DNA of 64,000 nucleotides from Haloechinothrix alba (GTDB lineage: Bacteria; Actinomycetota; Actinomycetes; Mycobacteriales; Pseudonocardiaceae), in NCBI RefSeq assembly GCF_900188115.1, contig NZ_FZNW01000020.1, positions 1 through 64,000 of the forward strand, read 5' to 3'. A program made the translations under genes and the position numbers. The notes beneath the pieces are model-generated. The model was given only the letters and a program-made list of their open reading frames with translations. It searched no databases and had not been told where the DNA came from. Shown here piece by piece: positions 24,840-34,567 of the stretch; the stretch's first letter is position 1; each line of letters begins with the position of its first letter.

Positions 24840-26072
24840 ATGGGAAGTACCACGAAGCTCACCTTCGACGGCTCACGCGGCCACCGGCTCGCGGCCCGGC
24901 TCGACATGCCTGCAGGCACGCCGCGGGCGTTCGCGCTCTTCGCGCACTGCTTCACCTGCAGCAAGGACACACCGGCGAGCGCGCGCATCGCGCGGTCGCT
25001 CGCGGAGTCCGGCATCGCCGTACTGCGTTTCGACTTCACCGGTCTCGGCCATTCGGAGGGCGAGTTCGGGAATACGGACTTCACCTCCAACGTCGAGGAC
25101 CTCGTGCACGCGGCGGACCACCTGCGGGAGCACTACGCCGCGCCGACGATCCTGCTCGGGCACTCCCTCGGCGGGGCGGCGGTGCTCGCGGCCGCGCACC
25201 GGATCCCCGAGGCACGAGCGGTCGCCACGGTGGCCGCCCCGGCAGACCCGAGCCATGTGGCGCGCCTGTTCGGGTCGTCGCGCGCCGAGATCGAACGGGC
25301 CGGCGAGGCCGACGTCACGCTCGCCGGTCGCACGTTCCGCATCCGCTCGGAGTTCCTCACCGACATCGATACCCGGCCCCAGACCGAGCGCGTCGCAGGC
25401 CTCGACGCCGCGCTGCTGGTCATGCACTCCCCCACCGACACCCTCGTCTCGGTCGACAACGCGCGGCAGATCTTCGACAGCGCACGGCACCCGAGGTCGT
25501 TCGTCGCGCTCGACGGCGCCGATCACCTGCTCAGCCGGCCCGCGGACGCGGCATACGTGGCCACCGTGATCACTGCGTGGGCGAGCCGGTACGCCTTCGA
25601 GCCCGGCGCCGCCGACGCGCCGCAGAGCCCGGAGGCTCCGGCTGAGGGCGTGGTTCGGGTCGACGAGAGCGACACGGGCCACTTCGCCCAGCGCATCACG
25701 GTCGGCAGGCACGTGCTTGCCGCCGACGAGCCCCCTCCCACCGGCGACGACACCGGCGCGTCCCCGTACGACCTGCTACTGGCAGGCCTCGGCGCGTGCA
25801 CGTCCATGACCGTGCGGATGTACGCCGACCGCAAGGAACTGCCGCTGGCCAACGTCACGGTCTCGCTGCGCCACTCGCGGATCTATGCCGAGGACTGCGC
25901 GAACTGCGAGACCGAGCACGGCAGGGTGGACCGCATCGAGCGGATGATCCAGCTCGACGGCGACCTCGACGAGCAGCAGCGACGCAAGCTCATCGAGATC
26001 GCGAACAAGTGCCCCGTCCATCGCACGCTGCACTCGGAGATCGCCATCGACACCACCGATGTCACCGGATGA
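24840..26072 (+). CDS. Alpha/beta hydrolase fused to an OsmC domain
   Basis: The 410-residue protein joins two enzymes. Residues 1-255 form an alpha/beta hydrolase with AHCFTCSKD (about 35-43) and nucleophile motif GHSLGG (106-111), and a catalytic His in DGADHLLS. Residues 275-410 form an OsmC/Ohr-like domain with GACTSMTVRMYA and NKCPVHRTL supplying the two peroxidatic Cys. OsmC proteins reduce organic peroxides. The fusion is a known bifunctional architecture but its physiological substrate is unclear. The ATG at 24840 follows GGAGAGGA. It is divergent from a TetR regulator. Confidence 0.88.
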   Translation: MGSTTKLTFDGSRGHRLAARLDMPAGTPRAFALFAHCFTCSKDTPASARIARSLAESGIAVLRFDFTGLGHSEGEFGNTDFTSNVEDLVHAADHLREHYAAPTILLGHSLGGAAVLAAAHRIPEARAVATVAAPADPSHVARLFGSSRAEIERAGEADVTLAGRTFRIRSEFLTDIDTRPQTERVAGLDAALLVMHSPTDTLVSVDNARQIFDSARHPRSFVALDGADHLLSRPADAAYVATVITAWASRYAFEPGAADAPQSPEAPAEGVVRVDESDTGHFAQRITVGRHVLAADEPPPTGDDTGASPYDLLLAGLGACTSMTVRMYADRKELPLANVTVSLRHSRIYAEDCANCETEHGRVDRIERMIQLDGDLDEQQRRKLIEIANKCPVHRTLHSEIAIDTTDVTG

Positions 26073-26222
26073 TGCGGAACCGCACGGCGGCGCGGTCTCC
26101 GCGGCGCCATCGGGGACGGGGATTCGCACGTCGGGCTGCCGGATGGTCGCTACACCGCGCCCCCGGCCCGTGCGACCGGCCGCGCGCTGCGACGCCGGTA
26201 GGGGTCCGGTGTGAGCCGCCGT

Positions 26223-26618
26223 TCAGCCACTGCTCACACCGGAGCCCTCAGCGGCAGCGGCCAGCTTCGGCAACGACGCCAGCACGCCGTCTCGGCACTC
26301 ATCGAAGTGCTCCGCCGCCGCCACGTCGACCCGCACGCGCACGAGACACCCATCGGGATGGGGTTCCAGGCTCCAGGTGTAGAGATCATCGGTGATCAGG
26401 CAGCGGACCAGCACGCGCGAACTCTCGCGCTCGGGCGCGATGCGCACCGGATACGCGTCCTCCTCGCGGTCGCCGAGGTACAGGATCGCGCCGTCCGGCG
26501 TGGCCGTGGCGTGCTCGACGCCGAAGTACCATTCGGGCACCCTGACCGGATCGTGCAGGACCTTCCACGCCTCGAGCGGGGGTACCCGGCAGATCACGGA
26601 CTCTTCGAACGACGGCAT
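26223..26618 (-). CDS. SRPBCC (START-like) family protein
   Basis: This 131-residue protein starts MPSFEESVICRVPPLEAWKV behind GGAGGAGTGAC. It has the helix-grip pattern (PPLEAWKVLHDPVRVPEWY, then LEPHPDGCLVRVRV) of polyketide cyclase/START-like proteins. The family includes lipid-binding, aromatase and toxin-type proteins, so a specific role cannot be given. It converges with nothing nearby and lies beside the large SARP regulator. Confidence 0.75.
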   Translation of the reverse strand: MPSFEESVICRVPPLEAWKVLHDPVRVPEWYFGVEHATATPDGAILYLGDREEDAYPVRIAPERESSRVLVRCLITDDLYTWSLEPHPDGCLVRVRVDVAAAEHFDECRDGVLASLPKLAAAAEGSGVSSG

Positions 26619-26635
26619 GTCACTCCTCCGTTCTG

Positions 26636-29600
26636 TCACTCTGTCGTCACGACCGGCGAGCACAGCCCGTTCACCCGCTGCCGGTAACCGTCGAACCCGA
26701 GCCTGTCGGCCAGCAGGATCGCCTCCTCCGCCGCAGCACTGGCGTCCTCGGCACGACCCACATCGGACAGCAGGACCGCGCGTTCGGCCAGTACCCGACC
26801 GAGCTCGACGCCCGGCTCGACCTGCCCGCCGACCGGTGGCCGGGCGAGATCGACGAACGTCACCGCGCCGGGCTCATACGCCGACGAACCTCCCAGCATC
26901 CTGCGCCACGCCGCCTCAGCCGATGCCAGGCAGTGCACGGCACGGTCCCGCGCACCGCGCGCCGCCGCGATCAGCCCCTCCACCAGCTCGAGCTTCGGCA
27001 CGAGGGTCTCGGGAAGGTCCGTCTGCCCGGCCGGTTCGAACGGCACGTGCTCGAGCTCTCGATGCGCGGCGTCCGGCAGCCCGTCGCGCACCAGGGCCTC
27101 CGCCCGCCGCACCCTGGCCAGCGCGCGGGAGAACGGCCCGGAGGGTTCGGCGAGTGCCACCTCGAAGCGACTCGCCGCTTCGCCGTACCGGCCGCTCTCG
27201 AGCGCGACCGACGCGGCGTCGAACTCCGCGCTCGCCTCCTGGGTCGGGTCCCCTGTGGATGCCACGGACCGGACGTACGCCAGCGCCGCATCCCACGCCT
27301 CGGCGCACCTGCCCGTGCGCGCGAGCGCGTAGGCGCGCACCGCGAGGGCCTCGTCCGCCAGCGCGCTCGCCGGCCGGGAACGGCGCATCCTGTCGGCGAG
27401 CTCCAGGACGTGTCCGAACTCGCCCTGTGCCGCGCTTGCCGCGGCCGCGTGCACCAGTGCGGAACAGGCGAGGTCCTGCCGTCCTGCGCGACGTGCGAGC
27501 CCGGCGGCGTCCTCGCTCGCCCGTTCGCTGTCCCGTGGCCGCCCCCTGCGCAGCAGCGCGGCGGCCCGTGCGAGGCACACCTCGGCCGCGAGGCCGAGGT
27601 CCGTGACCGCCTCCGAGACGATCTCGACCTCGGCGAGCAGCGCCTCCGCCCGCTCGACGTCGCCGCTGGCGACCTCGACCCATCCGAAGCCTGCGACCAC
27701 GATCGCGCGCAGCTCCGGCGCGTCGAGATGCTCGGTGTCGATGATGTGGAGTGCGCGCTCGTAGGCGCGCAACGCCTCGACCGGATGGCAGAGCGTCGTG
27801 CGCAGGCACCGGCCGCGCAGCGCGTACGCGCCCGCGAGTGACACCGAGTCGTCCACCTGTTCCAGCACGGTGCGGGCATGCTCGAACGCCGAGTCGTGCT
27901 CGTCCTTGTGGCCACGCCACGCGTGGACGTCGGCCAGCGCGAGCCACAGCTCGGCCCGCTGTGCGAGTGTCCCGGTCTCCAGGGATGCTGCCTCGGCGAA
28001 CAGCCCCGCCGCTTCGTCGAAGGCGCCCAGCGACCGTGCCTTCTCGGCCGCGGTGATCAGATAGGCCTGCGCACGCTCCCAGTCTCCCGCGTTGAGCAGG
28101 TGCCTGGCGATCTCGGCGACCGGCCTGCCCGGCCGCTCCTCCAGCATCTCGGCGATACGCCCGTGCAGCCACGCCCTGCGCGACGGCTCGATCTCCGCGC
28201 CGCAGGCCTGCCGCACCAGAGCGTGCGCGAACCGGATCCGGCGTGCCTCGGTATCCAGGAGCTCCTCATGGCAGGCCCGCTCCAGTGCCCCGGCCAGCTG
28301 CTGCGACCCCACCAGCGCGGCAGCCTCCCCGGTGTCCATCGGGCGTCCGAGCAGAGCGGCCGCGTCGACGAGCAGCCTGGCGGGGCCGTCGAGGCGAGCC
28401 AGCGGCGCGCGGATCCAGTCGCGCAGCTCGTGCGAGGGCTCGGCGCCTCCCGAGGCCGCCAGCGCGGCTCGCCGCGCGAACAGGGGGTTGCCTTCGGCGA
28501 CCTCGACAGCACGCTCGCGCGCGTCGTCGGCGAGCTCGGGCGCGCACGACCGCACGACGGTGTCCAACTCGGTTGTCGAGAGCCTGCCAAGGTGGATATC
28601 CGTCACGAGGGCATCCTTCCTGCGAAGCGCGTCGATGGCGATGACCAGCTTCGCGGGCGCGCTGGCGAGACGGCGGGTCGCCACGAGCAGCACGGGCAGC
28701 TCGGTGAGCCGATGACCGAGGGAGGCGATCAGCGCGATACTCGCCGTGTCCGCGAGGTGGATGTCCTCGAGCACCAGTAGCAGCGGGCGATCCCCCGAGC
28801 ACCATGCCAGCGCCTCGGCGACCGACGCGAAGAGCAAGCGACGTTCCTGCTCGGGATCGGCGGAGGAGCGCGCGGCGGGCCGCCCCCAGCGCCACTCGAC
28901 CGAGCGGCACAGGCGCGCGAGATCCGACGGCCACGACGCATCCAGGGACGGTGCGGGGACATCGGTGACGAGCTGGTGCAGCAGGTCCCCCCACGGCGCG
29001 TACGGCGGTGCCCCGTCGAGCTCGAACGCGGTCCCGACAGCACATCGCGACCCCTGGCCGGACACCGTGTTGATCAGCTCGGTGACGAGCCTGCTCTTGC
29101 CGAGGCCGGCGGCGCCGCTGACCAGCACGACACCGCCGTGCCCGTGGCACGCGCCCGCCCACGCATCGCTCAGCGAGGTGAGCTCGCCGTCCCTGCCGAC
29201 AAGCGGGCGTTGCCGGGACCGGTGCGCCCGCGAGGCAGGCTGCCCGTGCTGCGCCGCCTGCCCACGCTGTGCCGCCTGCCCATGCTGCGCCGGGCTCGCG
29301 GCGACGCGACGTCCTTCGCCTGCCTCCTGGCCGGTCCGCAACCGATCGGCCAGTACGCGCGTGGACTCCGAGGGCACCGTGCCGAACTCCGCGTCGAGCA
29401 TCGCGTGGCACCGCTCGAATGCGGCCATGGCCTCCCCGCGCTCGTCCAGCTTCGCGAGACGTTGCATCAACGCGCGGTAGGCCGACTCCCGCACGGGCAC
29501 ATGCGCGATCGCGCGACGCGTCCAGGCGACCGCGCCCCGCAGGTCGCCGTCCTGCTCGCACAGCTCCGCCAACCGCCCGGCCACCGCGCCCGCGCGTTCG

Positions 29601-30049
29601 CGGAACTCCTCCCTGGCATCGAGCACCCAGTCGTCGGCCAGGTCCGCGAGCAGCGGCGCGTGTGCCAGCATCAGGGCCTCGCGCAGGCTCGCGGTGTCGT
29701 CCCGCTCCGCCAGCCGGACGAACTCTTCGGTGTCGACCTCCCGCGCCAGCCCGTCCGCGATCCCCACGCTGTCCCGGTCGGATTCGAGGTAGGCCGCCCC
29801 GCCCACCGAGTCGAGCGCGCGCCGTATCCCCCAGAGGGCATTGCGCAACGAGGCCCGCGCGCTGATGTCCAGCACGTCGGGCCAGAACAACGAGGCCACG
29901 TGCGCCCGCGCGTGCATGCCGGGGTTCCACAGCAGCCACGCCAGCACGGACCGCGGCCGCAGCCCGGCGATCTCGGGCATGGTCCGGCCGTCGACCTCGA
30001 TCGTCAACGACCCGAACAGGTACGCACGGAGCATATTCCTCATCGTCAT
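26636..30049 (-). CDS. Giant SARP-type regulator (BTAD, AAA ATPase, TPR)
   Basis: The 1137-residue protein has an N-terminal SARP region: a winged helix and BTAD over about 1-240, from LRAYLFGSLTIEVDGR to the BTAD helices. A linker with repeats of AQHGQ/AQRGQ sits near 250-275. An AAA/NACHT-like ATPase follows, with Walker A SGAAGLGKS near 305 and Walker B LLLVLEDI near 420, and helical TPR repeats run to the end. Large SARP/LAL regulators of this kind switch on secondary-metabolism or lipid genes. It is divergent from the methyltransferase at 30242, its likely target. The start is uncertain: 30082, 30043 and 30034 are alternatives and none has a clear ribosome site. Confidence 0.85.
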   Translation of the reverse strand: MTMRNMLRAYLFGSLTIEVDGRTMPEIAGLRPRSVLAWLLWNPGMHARAHVASLFWPDVLDISARASLRNALWGIRRALDSVGGAAYLESDRDSVGIADGLAREVDTEEFVRLAERDDTASLREALMLAHAPLLADLADDWVLDAREEFRERAGAVAGRLAELCEQDGDLRGAVAWTRRAIAHVPVRESAYRALMQRLAKLDERGEAMAAFERCHAMLDAEFGTVPSESTRVLADRLRTGQEAGEGRRVAASPAQHGQAAQRGQAAQHGQPASRAHRSRQRPLVGRDGELTSLSDAWAGACHGHGGVVLVSGAAGLGKSRLVTELINTVSGQGSRCAVGTAFELDGAPPYAPWGDLLHQLVTDVPAPSLDASWPSDLARLCRSVEWRWGRPAARSSADPEQERRLLFASVAEALAWCSGDRPLLLVLEDIHLADTASIALIASLGHRLTELPVLLVATRRLASAPAKLVIAIDALRRKDALVTDIHLGRLSTTELDTVVRSCAPELADDARERAVEVAEGNPLFARRAALAASGGAEPSHELRDWIRAPLARLDGPARLLVDAAALLGRPMDTGEAAALVGSQQLAGALERACHEELLDTEARRIRFAHALVRQACGAEIEPSRRAWLHGRIAEMLEERPGRPVAEIARHLLNAGDWERAQAYLITAAEKARSLGAFDEAAGLFAEAASLETGTLAQRAELWLALADVHAWRGHKDEHDSAFEHARTVLEQVDDSVSLAGAYALRGRCLRTTLCHPVEALRAYERALHIIDTEHLDAPELRAIVVAGFGWVEVASGDVERAEALLAEVEIVSEAVTDLGLAAEVCLARAAALLRRGRPRDSERASEDAAGLARRAGRQDLACSALVHAAAASAAQGEFGHVLELADRMRRSRPASALADEALAVRAYALARTGRCAEAWDAALAYVRSVASTGDPTQEASAEFDAASVALESGRYGEAASRFEVALAEPSGPFSRALARVRRAEALVRDGLPDAAHRELEHVPFEPAGQTDLPETLVPKLELVEGLIAAARGARDRAVHCLASAEAAWRRMLGGSSAYEPGAVTFVDLARPPVGGQVEPGVELGRVLAERAVLLSDVGRAEDASAAAEEAILLADRLGFDGYRQRVNGLCSPVVTTE

Positions 30050-30241
30050 CGCAATCGTGACGTTCGGCAAGACCACCTTCACGCTGCTTTGACGCTCCGC
30101 TGATGCGCCGTGCCTAACGTCGCCACCCGTACGTTCCGCAAGTAACCACAGCCACCGCTGTGCCGATGCGCTGTGCAGCCGAGCGTCGGCTGTGCTGCCG
30201 GGCAGCGGCGGGCGTCACCAGGGAAAGGGAGTACCGCGATC

Positions 30242-31330
30242 ATGAGCGTAGAACAGGTAGAGACCGGACGGCCCGCGCTCGATCAGGACAGGGTCGGCCA
30301 GTTCGCAGGCCAGGTCGTCGGCGACATCGCCGCCGTGCTAGCCGGGGCGACCATGTACATCGGTCATCACGCCGGTCTGTATGCCGCGATGGCCGATGGT
30401 GAGCCGCTCACCCCGGAGGGGGTCGCCGAGCGGGCCGGAGCGCATCCGCGTTACGTGCGCGAGTGGCTCGGCGCGCAGGCGGCGAGCGGCTACGTGCACT
30501 ACGACCCGGACAGCGGCACCTACCGGTTGCCGCCGGAGCACGCCGCGGTGCTCGCCGACGCCACCAGTCCCGCCTACCTCGGCGGAGCCAACGACTCGAT
30601 GGCCGCGATCTGGGCCGCAGCCGACACGGTCGCCGCGGACTTCACCGCGGGCGAGGGCGTGCCGTGGCACGCACACGACCCCCGGATGTTCTCCGGCACC
30701 GCGGAGCTCTTCCGCCCCAGCTACGAGGCGTTCCTCACCAGCGAGTGGATCCCCTCGCTGGACGGGATCGAGGACAAGCTCACCGCAGGGGGACTGGTCG
30801 CCGACGTGGGCTGCGGGCACGGCGTGTCCACCATCGTGATGGGCCGGTCCTACCCGGCCTCACACATCTACGGGTTCGACGGGCACGAGGCCTCGATCAC
30901 CGCAGCTCGCAGGCGGGCCGCGGACGCCGGGGTCGCCGAGAACACCGGCTTCGAGGTGGCCCAGGCCGCCGAGCTGCCGGGGGACGGTTACGACCTGGTG
31001 TGCTTCTTCGACGCGCTGCACGACATGGGCGACCCGGTGGCGGCGCTGGTACGCGCCCGCGAGGTACTCGCGTCCGATGGCGCCGTGATGCTGATCGAAC
31101 CGCTGGCGCAAGACCGTGTCGAGGACAACCTCACCCCGGTCAACCGGATGTTCTACTCGGCATCGACCCTGGTGTGCACCGCCAACGGCATCGCACAGGG
31201 CAACCATCCGGTACTCGGCGCACAGGCGGGCGAGGCCGCCCTACGGGAGGTGCTCAACCGGGCCGGGTTCACCCGCGTGCGCCGCACCGCGGACGCACCG
31301 ATCAACCTGGTACTCGAAGCCCGGCCGTGA
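30242..31330 (+). CDS. SAM methyltransferase with N-terminal winged-helix domain
   Basis: The 362-residue protein has an N-terminal helical winged-helix dimerisation region (1-150, with AERAGAHPRYVREWL) and a Rossmann methyltransferase core with ADVGCGHGVST near 187. The C-terminus is conserved, with VNRMFYSASTLVC and FTRVRRTADAPINLVLEARP. It belongs to the class that methylates small molecules such as aromatic or polyketide-derived hydroxyls. The start is ATG 30242. The large SARP regulator is divergent upstream, and a shorter copy follows with overlapping stop and start. Confidence 0.82.
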   Translation: MSVEQVETGRPALDQDRVGQFAGQVVGDIAAVLAGATMYIGHHAGLYAAMADGEPLTPEGVAERAGAHPRYVREWLGAQAASGYVHYDPDSGTYRLPPEHAAVLADATSPAYLGGANDSMAAIWAAADTVAADFTAGEGVPWHAHDPRMFSGTAELFRPSYEAFLTSEWIPSLDGIEDKLTAGGLVADVGCGHGVSTIVMGRSYPASHIYGFDGHEASITAARRRAADAGVAENTGFEVAQAAELPGDGYDLVCFFDALHDMGDPVAALVRAREVLASDGAVMLIEPLAQDRVEDNLTPVNRMFYSASTLVCTANGIAQGNHPVLGAQAGEAALREVLNRAGFTRVRRTADAPINLVLEARP

Positions 31331-31935
31331 ACCGGCGACACACCGTTCGTGGTCCGGTCGAGCGGCGTCCGGCCGTCGAGCGGAAGCTGACCGCCGGGGC
31401 CGACGTCGCCGACCTCGCGTGCGGCTGCGGGGCGTCCACGATCCTGATGGCAGAGGCATTCCCGAACTCGCGGTTCGTCGGCTACGACCACCGCGAAACC
31501 TGCATCGAGACGGCCCGCCGGCGCGCCGCAGAAACCGGTGTGCCCGATCGCGTTCGGTTCGAGGTGGCCTCGGTGGATGACTACCCCGGTGTCTACGACC
31601 TCGTGACCGGCTACGGCTTCCCGCTGGACACCGGTGACCCGGTCGGCGTGGCGCGGCACGTGCTGGGCTCGCTGAAGCCGGACGGCACCTGGATCATCGT
31701 CGAGCCGCGCACCGCGAACCGGGCGCGGGACGGGCCCGGCCCCGCCGGGTGCCCGTCCACGGCGGGGTCCGTCCTGGTCCGCGCTCGCGCGACGCAGGAG
31801 TGGAGCGGCACGATGGCCATCGGCACACCTGCGGGAAGCGCCTGGCTGGACGACGTGATCCGCACGGCCGGGTTCACCCGCGTGCGCGAGGCCGCACTGG
31901 CCCCGTTCCATGTCGTGCTGGAAGCGCGGCCGTGA
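31327..31935 (+). CDS. N-terminally truncated tandem copy of the methyltransferase
   Basis: This 202-residue protein aligns with the C-terminal Rossmann domain of the preceding gene. It has KLTAGADVADLACGCGAST (20-38), a Gly-rich SAM motif, and the same ending FTRVREAALAPFHVVLEARP. The winged-helix region is missing. Its GTG overlaps the stop of the first gene (GTGA, 31327-31330), so it is translated by coupling. It may act as a partner subunit of the longer protein or may be a decaying duplicate. The catalytic fold itself appears retained, but the mid-region is shortened. Confidence 0.72.
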   Translation: MNRRHTVRGPVERRPAVERKLTAGADVADLACGCGASTILMAEAFPNSRFVGYDHRETCIETARRRAAETGVPDRVRFEVASVDDYPGVYDLVTGYGFPLDTGDPVGVARHVLGSLKPDGTWIIVEPRTANRARDGPGPAGCPSTAGSVLVRARATQEWSGTMAIGTPAGSAWLDDVIRTAGFTRVREAALAPFHVVLEARP

Positions 31936-31970
31936 CGACGGTCCCGGCGGCACGCCGCGGCACCGGCCCG

Positions 31971-32669
31971 TCAGCCCACCCGTGTGGCGCGGCCGGACAG
32001 GTGCGCCGATACCGGGGTGTCCGGGAACGCCCGGACTCCGCGCTTGAGCTCGGCGAAGCCGGGCCAGCGGGCCAGCGTGGTGACCGAGTCCCACAGGCGT
32101 AGGGCGTCATCGCCGGACGGCACCTGGTCGATGACCGGCCCGAACAGCGCGGGCCCATCCGGCGGGGCGAAGCTCAGGATCGGTGTGCCGACGCCTCCTC
32201 CGGCACGGGCCACCGCTTCCTCGGTCTCCCCGCGCAGCTGGTCGTCCCAGCCGCCGTCCTCGGCTGCCGAGGCGAACTCGGCGGACAGGCCGACGCTGTC
32301 CAGGATCGCCGCCAGGTCACGTGGCCGTGCCGTTTCGGCGAGGACCGCTTCGAACGTCGCCTCCGACGGGGCGGGCGCGTTCCACACCGCCGCGCCCATC
32401 GCGCGGTACAGCTCACCGATCGCATCGGGGCCGTGCGACTGGCGGACGGCGGCCACGACCCGGAGCATCTCCAGCCCGCGCTGGTGCGCGTCGGGGTAGC
32501 CCTCCGGCCGCGTCTCGTAGCCGATCGGTTCGTTGAGGATCCGCAGCGAGAGCGGTCGCCAGCGAACCGAAAGGGGGCGCTGGTGCGCGACTTCGCGCAC
32601 CCACTCCGCTGTGACCCAGCAGAACGGGCATACCGGGTCGAAGAAGAACTCGAGGTCCACGTCGTGCAT
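31971..32669 (-). CDS. DsbA-family reductase, Rv2466c-like
   Basis: The 232-residue thioredoxin-fold protein starts MHDVDLEFFFDPVCPFCW, with active-site Cys14 and Cys17. Mycobacterial Rv2466c, a mycothiol-dependent reductase that activates nitro drugs, has a similar N-terminus but a CPWC pair. Here it is CPFC. The helical insert and the GVGTPILSF cis-Pro segment are also present. It supports a mycothiol-using actinobacterium. ATG 32669 is preceded by GAGGAA. Longer upstream reading is not supported. Confidence 0.78.
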   Translation of the reverse strand: MHDVDLEFFFDPVCPFCWVTAEWVREVAHQRPLSVRWRPLSLRILNEPIGYETRPEGYPDAHQRGLEMLRVVAAVRQSHGPDAIGELYRAMGAAVWNAPAPSEATFEAVLAETARPRDLAAILDSVGLSAEFASAAEDGGWDDQLRGETEEAVARAGGGVGTPILSFAPPDGPALFGPVIDQVPSGDDALRLWDSVTTLARWPGFAELKRGVRAFPDTPVSAHLSGRATRVG

Positions 32670-32821
32670 CGCGCCCACTTCCTCTCGTCGACTGCCTGTA
32701 CGGCCGCACCAGGGCCAAGCCTGCCACGGTCGGACCGCAGGCGCCGCAGGCACCGTGCCGGCCCAGCACACCAGAAACCACGCTGCCGCGCAGGAACACT
32801 GTCTCCCCACCGACACTGGGT

Positions 32822-32904
32822 GTGCTGAATGACGCTTTCAGTCCGTCATGTGGAGTGAATGACGCATTCAGCTCGCCATATGGACTGAAAGCGTCATTCA
32901 GCAC
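32822..32904. repeat. REPIN-like element with 23-bp inverted arms
   Basis: Arms 32822-32844 and 32882-32904 are perfect inverted copies (core GTGCTGAATGACGCTTTCAG) separated by 37 bases. A third unit, TGAATGACGCATTCA, lies in the middle. The same layout with identical arms is at 50735-50817. It lies at the 3' end of the MFS gene and supplies its last residues and stop codon. Confidence 0.92.
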
Positions 32905-34174
32905 ACGGTTCGGGGGTGGCGCCTTCGTGGGGCCGGCTCTCGACGTGGGGTGGGCGGATCACGATCGCGGCGATCGCCACGGTGACCGGCATGGCGGACG
33001 CGACGAGGAGGGCGGGTACGTAGCTGCCCGCGAGCTCGAACACCCCGGCGAAGGCCAGCGGCCCGAACGCGGTCGACCCGACCATCACAGCAGAGACGGT
33101 CCCCCGGATCGCGCCGATGTGCGCGGTACCGAAGTACCGGGTCAGTGTCGCCGCCTCCAACGCCCGCACGCTTCCGCCTGCGGCGCCGATGAGCAGGCCG
33201 AGCAGCACGGCGAGCACGCCGGGCGAGACGACCGTGGCCAGCACGAGGCCGCCGAGCAGGCAGGCCATGCACGCCACGAGCAGGATCCGGTTGTGCACGC
33301 GGTCGGCCAGGTAACCTGCCGCGAATGTCGCGAGCAGGTTCGTCACGGTTTGCGGGATGAAGTTCGCCGCGGCCTCCGTGGCACTCAGCCCCTGCTCGCC
33401 GAGCAAGCTGATCTGGTGGAAGTTGATGGCCGTGACCAGCAGGCTCACCGTGGCGATCGCCGCTGTCACGACCCAGAAGAACGGGGTGCGCAGCGCGGCG
33501 GCGCGGGTCAGTCCCCAGGCGTGGCGCTCGCCGGACGAGCCGTCGTCGGGCGCGCCGTCGGGTCGCTGCCCCAGGTCCGCCGGGCGGTCCCGCATGCCGA
33601 ACCACGCAACGGGCAGCACGACAAGGGCGATCGTCACACCCTGCGCCAGCCAGGCGGACCGCCAGCCCCACTGCGCGATCACCACGCCCTCCAGCAGTAC
33701 GGGAGCGAGCGCGATCGCCGACGCACCGATGGCACTGACCACGCCGAGCGCGGTGCCGCGTCGCTTGTCGAACCACAGCGCCACCGCGGTCGTCGCCGCC
33801 AGCCCGAGAGCACCCTGCCCCGCCATCCGGATCGCGACGAACCCGCCGGTCAGCCCGACCACCGAGCTGACGCCGGCCAGGGCGCACAGCGCGGCCGAGA
33901 ACACCAGCCCGATCACGGTCATCACCCGGCGTACGCCGAACCGGTCGAGCATCCGCCCGACGAACGGCATCGCGAACGCCCCGGAGAGCGTGCCGACGAG
34001 GTAGGCGGCGGAGACGGTCGAGCGGCTGATACCGAGCTCGGCGATCATCGGGTCGATGAACACCGAGACGGCCGCGGTCTGACCCGGCGCGCTCGCCGCG
34101 ACCATCAACGTGGCGTAGCCGACGATGTGCCATCCGTAGAAGCCGGACGGGGAACGGGGGCCGCGCGTGCGCAC
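32894..34174 (-). CDS. MFS transporter
   Basis: The 426-residue protein has twelve hydrophobic segments and the MFS loop motif GRMLDRFGVRR near residue 73. It resembles monocarboxylate/oxalate-type exchangers, with GWHIVGYATLMVA at the start. The substrate is unknown. The last codons (EPCAE) and the stop TGA come from the REPIN-like repeat at 32822-32904, showing that the repeat has modified the gene end. The start is GTG 34174. A GAGGAGC lies 17 bases upstream, somewhat far. Confidence 0.85.
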   Translation of the reverse strand: MRTRGPRSPSGFYGWHIVGYATLMVAASAPGQTAAVSVFIDPMIAELGISRSTVSAAYLVGTLSGAFAMPFVGRMLDRFGVRRVMTVIGLVFSAALCALAGVSSVVGLTGGFVAIRMAGQGALGLAATTAVALWFDKRRGTALGVVSAIGASAIALAPVLLEGVVIAQWGWRSAWLAQGVTIALVVLPVAWFGMRDRPADLGQRPDGAPDDGSSGERHAWGLTRAAALRTPFFWVVTAAIATVSLLVTAINFHQISLLGEQGLSATEAAANFIPQTVTNLLATFAAGYLADRVHNRILLVACMACLLGGLVLATVVSPGVLAVLLGLLIGAAGGSVRALEAATLTRYFGTAHIGAIRGTVSAVMVGSTAFGPLAFAGVFELAGSYVPALLVASAMPVTVAIAAIVIRPPHVESRPHEGATPEPCAE

Positions 34175-34567
34175 AGGCGAAATCAGGGTCGCTCCTCAGG
34201 GGTCGGCGGCAGTTCGAGTTCGGCAACTCGCGGCGATCCCCGTCGAGCGCACGCGGTTGGCCTCCCCGCGGCTCGGCGACGTCTCGCGCCGCCCCGGTCG
34301 AACCGGCTCATCCCCACCGTGAGCCGCGAGGCCGTACGCGGCCATGTTACCTGTTCGCCGGGCTCGCTCCGCCCGCGCCGGGCAGTCCCGCGGGCCCGGC
34401 CCTGCCCGGCCGGACCGGTTCCACCGTTCGCGTGACAGGCACGGCTCCACCCGGCGACCGGCGCTGTGAGGTGCTAGAACGAGGCCCATCCCGCCGTGCG
34501 CGGCACTGTCGGCGCCCCGTTGCCCGCGGGAGCCACACGGGCACCGACCGAGACCGAAGGGAACGAT
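34175..34567. other. Intergenic region, 393 bases
   Basis: It lies between the divergent MFS and DUF4389 genes. No convincing gene, terminator or repeat is visible. Promoters for both genes are expected here. Confidence 0.4.
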
